A DNA stretch of 64,000 bases from Xenorhabdus griffiniae (lineage in GTDB: Bacteria > Pseudomonadota > Gammaproteobacteria > Enterobacterales > Enterobacteriaceae): positions 2,636,001 to 2,700,000 of the forward strand of contig NZ_CP147737.1 of NCBI RefSeq assembly GCF_037265215.1, read 5' to 3'. The first letter of the stretch is position 1, and every line of letters begins with the position of its first letter. The translations under genes were made by a program, and so were the position numbers. Below, in pieces: positions 34,725 through 42,811 of the stretch. The notes under the pieces are model-generated. The model ran no database searches and was not told where the DNA came from. It worked only from the letters and a program-made list of their open reading frames with translations.

Positions 34725-35597
34725 ATGTCCGTTCCTAAATTTAATGAAGTTTTTGAGGAATTAATGCGTTATAGAAATCCCAGTGGTACACCTGTGTTAC
34801 AGGAAGTTACTCACAATGGAACAAAGACACTGCTTATTCGTTTTGACGATATAAATGCAAGAACATCTTTCGCAGATAAAACTAGGCTAACGACTAAGGG
34901 TTATCTTAGAAGAAATAGTAATTCTTATTCATATGTCCTTGAGCAGTTGGGATTCGAATCTACCAATCCATGGTACATAAACTCAAATGTTGCAAAATTA
35001 GAATTCAGGTTAACCAACCATCCGGGGTATGATGTAACAATTCATGCATATCAAAACATACTACTACCTAGCTACTCACCTGAAGAAAGTAGCAGCCTTA
35101 ACCTATTTAAAGAAAGGCTGGATGAAAACAAGCGTAAATACCAAAATATCCGGGACAGTTTAAGGAATTATCGTAGCCCTAGATCGTCTCCAGCAAAAAG
35201 CCCTCAAGTTGAGTCTTCTGGTTTTTTTAGTGCTCACAATCCTCCGAATCCACAGTATGAACAAGATATACAGCAAGCAATACGGGAAAGTCGTATTACG
35301 GCATATCAAGATGGAAGTATGCCGGGGACTTCTAATTTCTTACAAACAGCTCAGTCTGGTGGTCCTGTTAGGAGGCTAGTTCCTTCAACATCACAACGTT
35401 CTGCTCCATATCCGCAACCACAAAGAAGTTCAACTCCTGATCCTTATGCCTACCAACGAGGTGCTCCAAGGCCACCATCTAGGCCGCAAACGCCATCTTC
35501 ACCTCAACCATCGACTTCTTCTCAGCCATCAGGCTATTCTCAAAGAGACGCAGAGTACAAGAGATGGTTTGACGAAGATGATGAATCTTGGATGTAA
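34725..35597 (+). CDS. prophage cargo protein with disordered Pro/Ser/Gln-rich tail
   Basis: A 290-residue protein transcribed against its phage neighbours. The start at ATG 34725 follows GGGGG. Residues 1 to about 125 look folded (mixed strands and helices, PSGTPVLQEVTHNGTKTLLIRFDD). From about 145 it is low-complexity: Ser/Pro/Gln/Arg-rich with repeats such as PSSPQPSTSSQPS, ending in an acidic WFDEDDESWM. No signal peptide or membrane segment. Isolated, own-direction genes between phage modules are often lysogenic cargo; a disordered tail would fit a secreted or scaffold protein, but the function is unknown. Confidence 0.7.
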   Translation: MSVPKFNEVFEELMRYRNPSGTPVLQEVTHNGTKTLLIRFDDINARTSFADKTRLTTKGYLRRNSNSYSYVLEQLGFESTNPWYINSNVAKLEFRLTNHPGYDVTIHAYQNILLPSYSPEESSSLNLFKERLDENKRKYQNIRDSLRNYRSPRSSPAKSPQVESSGFFSAHNPPNPQYEQDIQQAIRESRITAYQDGSMPGTSNFLQTAQSGGPVRRLVPSTSQRSAPYPQPQRSSTPDPYAYQRGAPRPPSRPQTPSSPQPSTSSQPSGYSQRDAEYKRWFDEDDESWM

Positions 35598-35691
35598 ATG
35601 TAGGAGGATGCTCTTTCAACAAAAATAGGCAATAAGGCACATATCAAAATTCACCCACACTGTGCCCTAACATTCTCCAGCCACCCCAGTA

Positions 35692-35955
35692 TCATTTGTT
35701 CTGGGGTGGTGAGGTTCTCTCTTCAATTTCCCGTATCGCATGTTTATCCAAATTGCATTGCTCAATGACCGTTAATAACCGCTCATTTAAAATCAGGCTG
35801 TCACCCCATGTCATTTTGTCCGGTATTACAGGCGGCTGACAGTCAGCGAGCAGATGCGCCGGAATCGGTATTGGCGGAATCTGAACGTATTCGGTTCGCG
35901 TGCTGCTGCAACCGGCTAACAGCCCCATCAGGCACAGTGCGGGCGGCGCAATCAT
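35692..35955 (-). CDS. Rz1-like spanin lipoprotein
   Basis: Embedded in the end of the Rz gene in another frame, the classic Rz/Rz1 layout. LMGLLAGCSS is a lipobox, giving an outer-membrane lipoprotein, followed by a Pro-rich stretch (QIPPIPIPAHLL). It joins Rz to fuse the two membranes in the last lysis step. The start is uncertain: ATG 35955 gives a short signal lacking basic residues, while upstream codons of the frame (KRRLPSKRLLS) would supply them, possibly from a TTG. Confidence 0.75.
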   Translation of the reverse strand: MIAPPALCLMGLLAGCSSTRTEYVQIPPIPIPAHLLADCQPPVIPDKMTWGDSLILNERLLTVIEQCNLDKHAIREIEERTSPPQNK

Positions 35956-36235
35956 GATTGACAACAACCGTTTTGATGGCAGCCTGCGTTTTCTCAGAAT
36001 CCACGGCTGACCGCTGCCGGTTTTCGCTATTAATGCGTGAGATGTCATTGAATAACCTGATAGAGTGGTGGGCGTTATCGGTGATGAACTGCTGGCGTTG
36101 ATTCTGCTGGGTCAGTGATTCATTTTCACTCACCAGCCGACCGTTTTCTGCATATACCGAATAGACGGAGTGTGCAGCATAACTAATCAGCGCGATACCT
36201 ATAATCACAACGCCAAATTTCAATTGCCATTTCAT
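35843..36235 (-). CDS. Rz-like inner-membrane spanin
   Basis: A 130-residue protein with an N-terminal transmembrane anchor (FGVVIIGIALISYAAHSVYSVY) and a periplasmic coiled-coil (ENESLTQQNQRQQFITDNAHHSIRLFND). This is the i-spanin of the lysis cassette. It starts within the lysin stop (ATGA overlap) and contains Rz1 out of frame. Confidence 0.85.
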   Translation of the reverse strand: MKWQLKFGVVIIGIALISYAAHSVYSVYAENGRLVSENESLTQQNQRQQFITDNAHHSIRLFNDISRINSENRQRSAVDSEKTQAAIKTVVVNHDCAARTVPDGAVSRLQQHANRIRSDSANTDSGASAR

Positions 36236-36627
36236 AGCAACTCAAACGCCCGTTCGAAAACATCATCGGAATAAGGCTGCTGGCCGTTCTCCATCTGTAT
36301 CATCGCTTTGACTAATGCTGTCATGATGGATTTATCGTTAACATCAATCACTGCACGACTATCGATACCAATTGAACGACTCACATAGGATATGTAACTC
36401 TCGGTATCATTCTCACTCGGTGGCGCCCAGCGGGTAATGATTTGTCGAATGGTGTTCAGGCCATACTTACGCTCGTAATTGCGGATGATAACGATCATCG
36501 CCCGTATGCCATATTCCGGTGCAATAAACTGACAGAATGATTTATCTGTCTGCCTACTGCACAGCCCCCACCATATATTCCCGCGGCGGATATTACCCGG
36601 ATTATGATTGCGAATGCCTCTGCTCAC
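36232..36627 (-). CDS. P5-like phage lysin/structural protein
   Basis: A 131-residue protein opening with RGIRNHNPGNIRRGNIWWGL, the signature of the P5-like family placed in the lysozyme slot of many enterobacterial prophages. The GTG start at 36627 overlaps the holin stop (TAGTG). Its place between holin and Rz indicates a peptidoglycan-degrading role, although the catalytic residues are not certain from reading. Confidence 0.75.
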   Translation of the reverse strand: MSRGIRNHNPGNIRRGNIWWGLCSRQTDKSFCQFIAPEYGIRAMIVIIRNYERKYGLNTIRQIITRWAPPSENDTESYISYVSRSIGIDSRAVIDVNDKSIMTALVKAMIQMENGQQPYSDDVFERAFELL

Positions 36628-36947
36628 TATTTATCTCCCAACCGTTTGTTAATCGCACGAATGGCAAACTCGCGTATTTTCTCAACACCAATAAAACCAA
36701 CGGCGCCCCCGATAGCCGGTGCAAAATTGATAGGAATGCCAAACATCTCCAGACCACTGGATACACTCCATGACAAGGCACCACAAAGCAGCGCCTCTAC
36801 CCAGCGGTTCTTACGTTCCACACCGTCGTAAATTAGTCGGCCATAACAAATCGCTATTGCCAACATTGAGCCGGATATTTGCGGCCACGAGTTTTTTAGG
36901 CCATTTAACATATCAGCCCATAAATCAGGATTTTCTTTCATCTTCAT
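36627..36947 (-). CDS. lambda S-like holin
   Basis: A 106-residue membrane protein with three hydrophobic segments (SGSMLAIAICYGRLIYDG; ALLCGALSWSVSSGLEMFGI; FAPAIGGAVGFIGV) and a basic tail. It begins MKMKENPDLW: the two Met codons separated by Lys mirror the S107/S105 dual start of lambda that yields antiholin and holin. RBS GGGGTGGA is upstream. It times lysis by opening the inner membrane. Confidence 0.82.
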   Translation of the reverse strand: MKMKENPDLWADMLNGLKNSWPQISGSMLAIAICYGRLIYDGVERKNRWVEALLCGALSWSVSSGLEMFGIPINFAPAIGGAVGFIGVEKIREFAIRAINKRLGDK

Positions 36948-37200
36948 ATTCCACCCCATTAGAATAATGGGCGTCCGTGGGGTGAAATAGGTTCGCCCCT
37001 GTGAGTTGTAGTAAGTGGGTTGCCAGCCGCAATAGCGATACTGAGGTTCTGTGAGTGATTGCGGTGGCAAATTCGATTAATGAATTGATGGCCACTTCTT
37101 ATTTCCCCCTCAAATGAGGGAGCAAAAACGGAAAGTGGCGATAAAAAAGGCTACGCCAAATGAAGCGCAGCCCAAAACTCAACGTGTAAATTGAGGCGAG

Positions 37201-37968
37201 TTATTTCCAGTTGAAACAGTAAGGAAGCGGATTGCCTGCATTTGGTTGTTGCAATAGACTACCTAACTTTTTGGCATCACTGTTATCATACTCGCCAATA
37301 AACTCGTATTCGTGCTTACCAAATAAATGGCTGTCGATACTGCCACCCAATTGATAAGCGACGCCGTCCACCGTTATCGTGAGGCTTTTCTTAAATAAAT
37401 CCACCAGCTTCTGATAACCGTCTTGATTATTATCCGAAGAAACTCGGATAAAGATTTTCTGGTTTAACCCATCCCATACGAACAACGAGAATTTTGTGAT
37501 AATTGTTTTATTTTGGAGGTTAATCAATGTACCGAAAGGACCTAGATGTTCACCAGCAGGTTCAAATTCAGCGTCAGCCAGGTATCCCCACATTTGATCT
37601 TTGTTAGAAAAAGATCCCGTATCCACTGCAAGATCAAAGCTCAGCATACAATCAGCAGGCTGTGGTTTTACCCCTGAGTTCACCAGATGCCAGTCACATG
37701 CCATCAGGTCATCGGGGGTGGGCTGCCAAGGAAACCATTCACCATGCTTATTGCTCTTTTCTATATAAACAGGTTCATCAACTGATGATTGAGACGTCAG
37801 ACGCATGTGTTCACCCGGCGCATCCCAATCACTGCGGTGTAATTTATTTCCCAGGTACACCTGTATGATCGCCCACGGACAAGAGCCGACAGGCGCGGTT
37901 ACCGTGTTAATCTTGTATTGTGCGGGAATAATTTTGCACTGCTTTTCTGGATTATTAACTTCAGACAT
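37201..37968 (-). CDS. Tad2-like (DUF2829) protein, candidate Thoeris antagonist
   Basis: A 255-residue protein. Residues about 25-95 match the DUF2829/Tad2 fold: PWAIIQVYLGNKLHRSDWDAPGEHMRL... then WFPWQPTPDDLMACDWHLV, the W-x-P-T/S-x-x-D-L-x-A-x-D-W ending typical of the family. Tad2 proteins from phages bind the cyclic ADP-ribose made by ThsB and so block ThsA. The remaining about 150 residues (FDLAVDTGSFS..., FSLFVWDGLNQKIFIRVSS) form an extra domain of unknown role, so the protein is longer than minimal Tad2. ATG 37968 follows TGAGGTG. It stands alone downstream of the holin region in the defective prophage. Confidence 0.72.
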   Translation of the reverse strand: MSEVNNPEKQCKIIPAQYKINTVTAPVGSCPWAIIQVYLGNKLHRSDWDAPGEHMRLTSQSSVDEPVYIEKSNKHGEWFPWQPTPDDLMACDWHLVNSGVKPQPADCMLSFDLAVDTGSFSNKDQMWGYLADAEFEPAGEHLGPFGTLINLQNKTIITKFSLFVWDGLNQKIFIRVSSDNNQDGYQKLVDLFKKSLTITVDGVAYQLGGSIDSHLFGKHEYEFIGEYDNSDAKKLGSLLQQPNAGNPLPYCFNWK

Positions 37969-38107
37969 AAGCACCTCATTTAACGATGAATTAATAAAGG
38001 CCATTTCATTCCGCTGCTAAATAACCAGAAATTTTATTTAAGCCAAATTTTTATCTCAACGATATCTTCCCTATCGATAGGCATAAAATTTGATAGACGA
38101 TGGTGCC

Positions 38108-38380
38108 TTATTGAGTGGTCAACTCTAAGTTGATCTCTTGCTCCGTCTGCTTAAACCGCGCTTTTTCCAGTTCAACACCCAACACGCGACGATTCAACTT
38201 CAAAGCCGCTTTCAGTGTTGCCCCAGAACCCATAAAGAAATCGGCGACCATATCCCCTTCACGGCTGCTGGACTGGATAATATGTGCCATCAGGTCAGCC
38301 GGCTTTTCGCAGGGGTGTTTGCCGGGATAATACTGCACAGGAACAAAATGCCAGACATCGGTATAAGTTACATGAATCAT
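38108..38380 (-). pseudogene. DNA methyltransferase C-terminal fragment
   Basis: KHPCEKPADLMAHIIQSSSREGDMVADFFMGSGATLKAALKLNRRVLGVELE is the C-terminal part of a beta-class N6-adenine/N4-cytosine methyltransferase, including the SAM-binding FMGSG motif. The catalytic (D/N)PP(Y/F) half is missing, so this is a decayed phage methylase. Upstream sequence to 38440 does not restore it. Confidence 0.75.
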
Positions 38381-38604
38381 ATTCCTGTCATAATTCTTTA
38401 TACTGACGTGAAAAATCTAAGTAGTGTTTTTTACTAACACCTTGCAAAAGAACTAAATATAGTCTAAATTTAGTCTTCATCCGTTACTAACGGACTCCAA
38501 AGCGGAATTTGGAATTAAAATTAGACAATATTTGAAATCACAAAGCGGCTTAAGTGCCGAACGTATCTGACATCTTCTTAATGTCAGCACGAAGCTTACT
38601 GTCA

Positions 38605-38722
38605 GCAAATGCAAAAACGGCGACTCTTCGTCAATGAGTTTGAATGAAGCCTATCGTTATTAGCCAATGCAAACGTAAAAGCGGTAACTCTTCGTCAATA
38701 ACTTTGTAAGATTCTTTCTTAC
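38605..38722. repeat. two direct repeats and a hairpin before the toxin-antitoxin pair
   Basis: Unit 1 (38605-38641) and unit 2 (38664-38705) share AATGCAAA..., GCGG/GGCG and ACTCTTCGTCAAT followed by an A/T-rich end. They are followed by GTAAGA-TTCTT-TCTTAC (38706-38722), a short palindrome 15 bases before the antitoxin start. This layout suits autoregulation by the antitoxin complex. The stretch 38381-38604 has no gene I can support. Confidence 0.5.
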
Positions 38723-38737
38723 AATAGGAGTAATTAA

Positions 38738-38965
38738 ATGAAAATAGAAACAATAAGTTATATAAAAAAGCATGCCGCTATGCTTGAACTATCGGAGCCA
38801 ATACTGGTTACCCAGAATGGCCTACCTGCTTACGTTATTGAATCATTTGAGGATCGCAAACAGCGAGACGATGCTATCGCGTTACTAAAATTGCTGGCGA
38901 TATCTCAAAAAGACAAACAGTCAGGAAAGCTACACTCGCGTGACCAGTTGTTGGAAAGTATTTGA
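38738..38965 (+). CDS. Phd/YefM-type antitoxin
   Basis: A 75-residue protein: the N-terminal part ([26 protein letters not shown]) fits the Phd/YefM DNA-binding fold, the rest would wrap the toxin. RBS AGGAG lies nine bases before ATG. It is followed 25 bases later by a RelE/ParE-like toxin, the normal order for this family, and would repress its own promoter through the upstream repeats. Confidence 0.78.
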   Translation: MKIETISYIKKHAAMLELSEPILVTQNGLPAYVIESFEDRKQRDDAIALLKLLAISQKDKQSGKLHSRDQLLESI

Positions 38966-38990
38966 TACTTATCAATAACTAGGAGGAAAA

Positions 38991-39338
38991 GTGCCTGAAG
39001 ATACAACTGTAACAATAAAATACACTGATACCGCAAAATATAGCCTTAAAGATATTGCAAATTTTTTACGGTCTAAAGATATTGATCCCTTACCTATAGT
39101 TAACGATCTGATTTCAGAATTCGAAAGTAAAGTCAGCATTTTTCCATTATCTTGCCCGATTTCTCTTCAGTTAAGTAAAGTCGGTGTGATGGAATATCGT
39201 GAATGTAGTACAAAAAACGGATATAGAATCCTTTACACAGTCGATTCAGAAACTGATGTAGTAGTACACGTCGTTCTGCATCAAAGACAAGATATACAGG
39301 CATTACTTCTAAAACGCATGATTGAGTACCACATTTAA
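38991..39338 (+). CDS. RelE/ParE-superfamily toxin
   Basis: A 115-residue toxin with GTG start at 38991 right after AGGAGG. YSLKDIANFLRSKD is the N-terminal helix pair and MEYRECSTKNGYRILYTVD...VVVHVVLHQRQDIQALL the ParE/RelE sheet with the conserved R/Y/H residues. It would either cut ribosome-bound mRNA or poison gyrase; the sequence does not decide which. Pairs with the preceding antitoxin as a prophage stabiliser. Confidence 0.8.
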   Translation: MPEDTTVTIKYTDTAKYSLKDIANFLRSKDIDPLPIVNDLISEFESKVSIFPLSCPISLQLSKVGVMEYRECSTKNGYRILYTVDSETDVVVHVVLHQRQDIQALLLKRMIEYHI

Positions 39339-39388
39339 ATCGGATTAGATGCTAATACTATTAAAAGTAAAACATGATATTACATATC

Positions 39389-39418
39389 AAAAAACCCGCA
39401 TCTTAGGCGGGTTCTTTT
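39389..39418 (+). terminator. rho-independent terminator after the toxin gene
   Basis: AACCCGC, a short loop and GCGGGTT followed by CTTTTCT; the A-run on the left side makes it usable in both directions, also ending the minus-strand gene that stops at 39490. Confidence 0.75.
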
Positions 39419-39489
39419 CTGCATTTCGCTGCTTGCGGGTATAGCTTCGCGAAGCGTATATGAAAATATTAACTTCTTCGGCAAAAAAG

Positions 39490-40047
39490 TCAAACTTTAT
39501 TCGAGTAATGATAATTTCTTTCGAATTCATCACACATTGGCCGGTAAAGCATAAACTCAGCTACCCCTAACCAAGCATTAACACGGTTTTGGCAAGTTCT
39601 TAATGATATTTCAGGATGCCTTTTATTCATTTCAACCGCTATCTTATATTTTGATTTCTTATAGCAATACCGTTCCTTAATAATATTCAAAAGCCCTTTG
39701 TCATTTTTAAATACTTGTCCAATAACATAATTCATTTTTAAACCTTCCGTGTCTGTACAGAACATCAGACTGCTGATTGCTTGCTTTTCTTTCATTTCTT
39801 CAAAAAATAATAAGAGATCTTGTTTAGATATTCCTGCCTGTTCTATTTTTTTAAGGGCTGCTTGAAGAGATCTTTTGGTGATAACAGTATCAGCCAGTAA
39901 TCGGGAAAATATACCTGCTGCTTGAGGTGACTGACTAAATACAGACCAACGTCCCCACATTTTCAACCGTCCTTGAATCCAAACACTTTCAAGGGTACGC
40001 AATCTCAGATATTCGTCACCTTTTCCACATGTTACCGGATAAATCAT
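39490..40047 (-). CDS. Q-like antitermination protein (DUF1133)
   Basis: A 185-residue DUF1133 protein: MIYP...EYLRLRTLESVWIQGRLKMWGRWS is the family opening, and a helix-turn-helix-like segment (KSKYKIAVEMNKRHPEISLRTCQNRVNAWL) ends it. These genes sit in the Q position of lambdoid prophages and are thought to control late transcription. RBS GGGGCG precedes the ATG. It follows the Ref-like gene on the same strand. Confidence 0.78.
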   Translation of the reverse strand: MIYPVTCGKGDEYLRLRTLESVWIQGRLKMWGRWSVFSQSPQAAGIFSRLLADTVITKRSLQAALKKIEQAGISKQDLLLFFEEMKEKQAISSLMFCTDTEGLKMNYVIGQVFKNDKGLLNIIKERYCYKKSKYKIAVEMNKRHPEISLRTCQNRVNAWLGVAEFMLYRPMCDEFERNYHYSNKV

Positions 40048-40081
40048 TCTGCGCCCCTTGCCTTCATCTTGCTTGATATAT

Positions 40082-40906
40082 TCACACCCGACATAGCCGT
40101 ACCTCTTCTACTTCCCTTTTAACCTGTGCTAATAATTCAATTTCTGTCCCATGAGTCGTCTGCCATGTTTTCGGTGCCGCATGGAATCCTGTGGGATAAC
40201 AGGCCCGATGGTGGCGGGGACATAACGGCAGCACGGAGAAGTGATCGGCTCGCTGTGCCATTCCCTGCCCAGCTCGTACATGATGGATTTCTGACTGCGA
40301 CGCCCCCAACCCCAGATTACGGCAACAAATACAACCTAAAGAGGCCACATCCGACAGCCACTGTTTTTCACTGTTGGTCATTGGTCTTGCCTCCTCCTCA
40401 CGCAAAATCAAACAACTGTGCAGCCGATTTTCGGCGGCATCACGGGTTGGGAAGTTGCGGTACAAGATGAAGTTCCACAGCACATTCAGTGTGGCTTTAT
40501 AGAGTGCCTGAAATTCCAGTTCATCCATTTTGGCAAAACTGACAGAGCGGGGTTCCCGGTGCAGGCTGCCATTAGGCATTTCATAGGTGTCGTAATGCCC
40601 GGCTTCCACCGTGACCCAGCGCCGGAAGGCATCAAAGGATTTGGTGGCGGTGATGTTATGAGCTCGGTTTTTCGACAGGCCAGACAGGTATTCATCAGCC
40701 GCCGATTGTAAGGCATCCTGACTGCCGGCGAAGTGGGCCAGAAATTGGACATAGCCGCGCACAAGGGCTTTTTCTTCGGGGGAGATCGTGCCACCCGTGG
40801 GTTCCCAGTATTCGAACCCAAGATTCAACAGGGCAAAATATTTGCGGTGGAAACGCGGGTTACGGGCTTTCTTGAAATCCGCATACAGCACATCGCCACA
40901 TTTCAC
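40082..40906 (-). CDS. DUF1367 remnant fused to Ref-like HNH nuclease
   Basis: A 274-residue frame. Residues 1 to about 175 are DUF1367 (ARNPRFHRKYFALLNLGFEYWEP...FRRWVTVEAGHYDTYEMPNG) without the usual first 25 residues; residues about 180-274 are a RecA-dependent Ref-type nuclease domain (MTNSEKQWLSDVASLGCICCRNLG...EIHHVRAGQGMAQRADHFSVLPLCPRHHR), with Cys pair and HxxH-type HNH residues. In other phages these are separate adjacent genes. GTG start at 40906, with an abrupt switch to very AT-rich DNA upstream, suggests truncation and fusion. Confidence 0.75.
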   Translation of the reverse strand: MKCGDVLYADFKKARNPRFHRKYFALLNLGFEYWEPTGGTISPEEKALVRGYVQFLAHFAGSQDALQSAADEYLSGLSKNRAHNITATKSFDAFRRWVTVEAGHYDTYEMPNGSLHREPRSVSFAKMDELEFQALYKATLNVLWNFILYRNFPTRDAAENRLHSCLILREEEARPMTNSEKQWLSDVASLGCICCRNLGLGASQSEIHHVRAGQGMAQRADHFSVLPLCPRHHRACYPTGFHAAPKTWQTTHGTEIELLAQVKREVEEVRLCRV

Positions 40907-40985
40907 TTTGAAATGAATCTAATTATACAAAATAAAAATAAAAACAAATAATTAAAAATAATAAACACCCCAATAAAACCATATA

Positions 40986-41023
40986 TGTACACACTCATGT
41001 ACAAACAAGACGCGTACATAATG
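40986..41023. promoter_or_regulatory. TGTACA inverted repeats, putative operator
   Basis: TGTACA-CACTCA-TGTACA at 40986-41003 followed by a related GTACAT...GTACAT at about 41014-41031. They lie in the AT-rich gap upstream of the DUF1367-Ref gene, where a repressor or replication protein would bind. Confidence 0.45.
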
Positions 41024-41049
41024 CAGTACATAAAAATGGATTTTTTGCT

Positions 41050-41200
41050 CGTTAGATAGGGAAAGTTTAGGGTTATAGGTGAGGATGAGCTACTACAGGG
41101 CAGAAATCCGCCCTTTAACATAAATGGGCTTTCAAATCCCATTAGCGAAAAATTTCGCCGATTGGAGAGCCAAACTGAGGACCACGGCAATAAGCCCCCT
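41050..41200 (-). ncRNA. candidate structured antisense RNA (C4-like)
   Basis: On the minus strand two tight hairpins follow each other: ATGGG-ATTTGAAAG-CCCAT (41144-41121) and AGGGC-GGATTTCT-GCCCT (about 41118-41098), preceded by GGTCCTCAGTTTGG (41183-41170). Short sequences from it recur at 33763-33776 and 34170-34194, next to and inside the KilA-N gene. C4-type phage RNAs regulate antirepressor genes by such short complementary blocks, so a C4-like RNA is suggested, not shown. Confidence 0.35.
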
Positions 41201-41271
41201 TAAACTAAAGGAATTCCTATAGTTATTCACGCCTCCGTTTGAAACGGAAGAATCAATGACCTTTATTTATC

Positions 41272-41310
41272 GTGACGCGTCACTTATAATAATTATCGTG
41301 ATGAGTCACG
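41272..41310 (+). promoter_or_regulatory. promoter with paired operators for the downstream gene
   Basis: GTGACGCGTCAC (41272-41283) and CGTGATGAGTCACG (41297-41310) are palindromes about 26 bp centre to centre, flanking a TATAAT -10 box at 41285-41290. The gene at 41344 encodes a basic-region/coiled-coil protein that may bind them. Confidence 0.6.
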
Positions 41311-41343
41311 AATAATGGCAAACATATACCGGAGGGGTCGACC

Positions 41344-41730
41344 ATGAATGACATGACAGAACAAAAACGAGGTCGGGGCAGACCGCGCACAGGTCATGCC
41401 TTAACCGATGCGGAGCGGGCAAAACGATATCGCGCCAGACGCAAAGCACGAGGGGGTATCACTTCTTCAGAATCTGCTGTTATCGAAGAACTACGCGAAC
41501 AGCTTAAGAAAGCACAGGCACGCATCCAGTTTTTAGAGTCTGAATTATCGTTATCCGTCACGATAAATAATGAGCCGGGAACCTGGCAGGTACAAGAACG
41601 CAAAGGCACAAACGGACGCTGGCAGGTGTATCGCCGCGGGTTGTCAAAAGCTGAAGCTTTGCGTGAATTTGATCGGCTGTTAGAGGGATACACGGACAAG
41701 AAATATACCTACCGCATGATCAGTGAGTAA
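41344..41730 (+). CDS. basic-region plus coiled-coil DNA-binding protein (bZIP-like)
   Basis: A 128-residue protein. It starts with an AT-hook-like KRGRGRPRTG, then a basic helix DAERAKRYRARRKARGG, then a heptad coiled coil VIEELREQLKKAQARIQFLESELS, and a C-terminal strand-rich domain (VQERKGTNGRWQVYRRGLSKAEALREFDRLLEG). Strong RBS GGAGGGG. Related small phage/plasmid proteins are known by the RGRPxTG-AERxxRYR pattern, without a clear function. Placement just after paired palindromic operators suggests an autorepressor. Confidence 0.7.
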   Translation: MNDMTEQKRGRGRPRTGHALTDAERAKRYRARRKARGGITSSESAVIEELREQLKKAQARIQFLESELSLSVTINNEPGTWQVQERKGTNGRWQVYRRGLSKAEALREFDRLLEGYTDKKYTYRMISE

Positions 41731-42383
41731 CGGGTTAAAAGGTGAGAAATCCCGCCTTTATCTAAGTCGTTGATTATATTTAATTCCCGCACAGGGACAG
41801 AAATTAAGGAAATCAAGGAGTTAAAAGGGGGTAATTCTCTCCTTTATTTAACTGATTGATTTTTCCCATTTTTTGAAGAAATAGATAGATAGCGAAATTA
41901 CTCAACCCACAACTTCCTGCGGGTTTATTATGTCAATCCCATCAATAATAACCATAAAATACAGTCTTAAACTGAAATATATTTTTTATTGCGTTCTGTG
42001 TGAATTAATTATGGTAGTTATCTCAAAAATCAGACAATCACCTATCAAATATCAATAAAAATAATGTAGTGTATGATGCCCTGTACAGGTGCGAAGTGAT
42101 GCTTAATAGCATTATTTCAATAGGATGATAGCAGTGATTCTGAACGTTGGGGCATAAAGAGAGGTAGGTTTTAAGTTTAATATAGGTTAAATGATTATTT
42201 TTTAATTTATGGATTTAAATGTCAACTTCCACGCGCTGGATAGAAAATATTTAATGTAAATCAATGAATTATTGCAACCCTGATTTTATTTAACCTCTAT
42301 CACACCTAAAATTTAGGTAAAGATTATTTACCATGCGTACCTTGTAAAATACATTGTTAAGTATTATATATGGAGTATAATTT
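41731..42383. other. AT-rich intergenic region
   Basis: About 650 bases with no supported gene. A weak AACCC...GGGTT stem near 41902-41925 could end the preceding gene. The rest is AT-rich and probably contains the promoter of the small helical genes that start at 42384. Confidence 0.4.
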
Positions 42384-42746
42384 GTGACCGAAATGCAAAA
42401 AGAGCGTGCATATTATATAGCTATATTTGAATCTCATTACAACAGAGTCTTACAAATCGTCGTTAAGGCTCTAGCACAAAGTAAGTTACTGGCTTTGAAT
42501 ACGGCGCTGCTAAAACAGGAAAGCCCTACATTTAAAGAAAGAGCCAATATATTAAGTGATGTTCAAAAAGTTATGCGCTCAGTAGCAGATACACTTGGAC
42601 TTAATTATGATGCTACTGTTTTAGATGAATACATTGATTTAATGCACAAAATGGCTGATGCAATTGAAGATAATAACGCAGATGAACTCCAGAAAATCGT
42701 AGAAATTTTGGATAGAAAACCCTTCATATGCCAAGAGTTCAAATGA
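42384..42746 (+). CDS. hypothetical all-helical protein
   Basis: A 120-residue, mainly helical, slightly acidic protein (KERAYYIAIFESHYNRVLQIVVKALAQ..., DEYIDLMHKMADAIEDNNADELQKIVEIL). The codon at 42384 is GTG with a modest GGAG upstream. It leads a run of three small plus-strand genes at the border of the two prophages. Not recognised; the helical repeats suggest a small regulator or a protein-protein adaptor. Confidence 0.6.
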   Translation: MTEMQKERAYYIAIFESHYNRVLQIVVKALAQSKLLALNTALLKQESPTFKERANILSDVQKVMRSVADTLGLNYDATVLDEYIDLMHKMADAIEDNNADELQKIVEILDRKPFICQEFK

Positions 42747-42811
42747 TTTTTAAAACGAATAGTGCTTATTGGATTCAATAACTAACGTAACTATTAAATT
42801 GGAGATAATTC

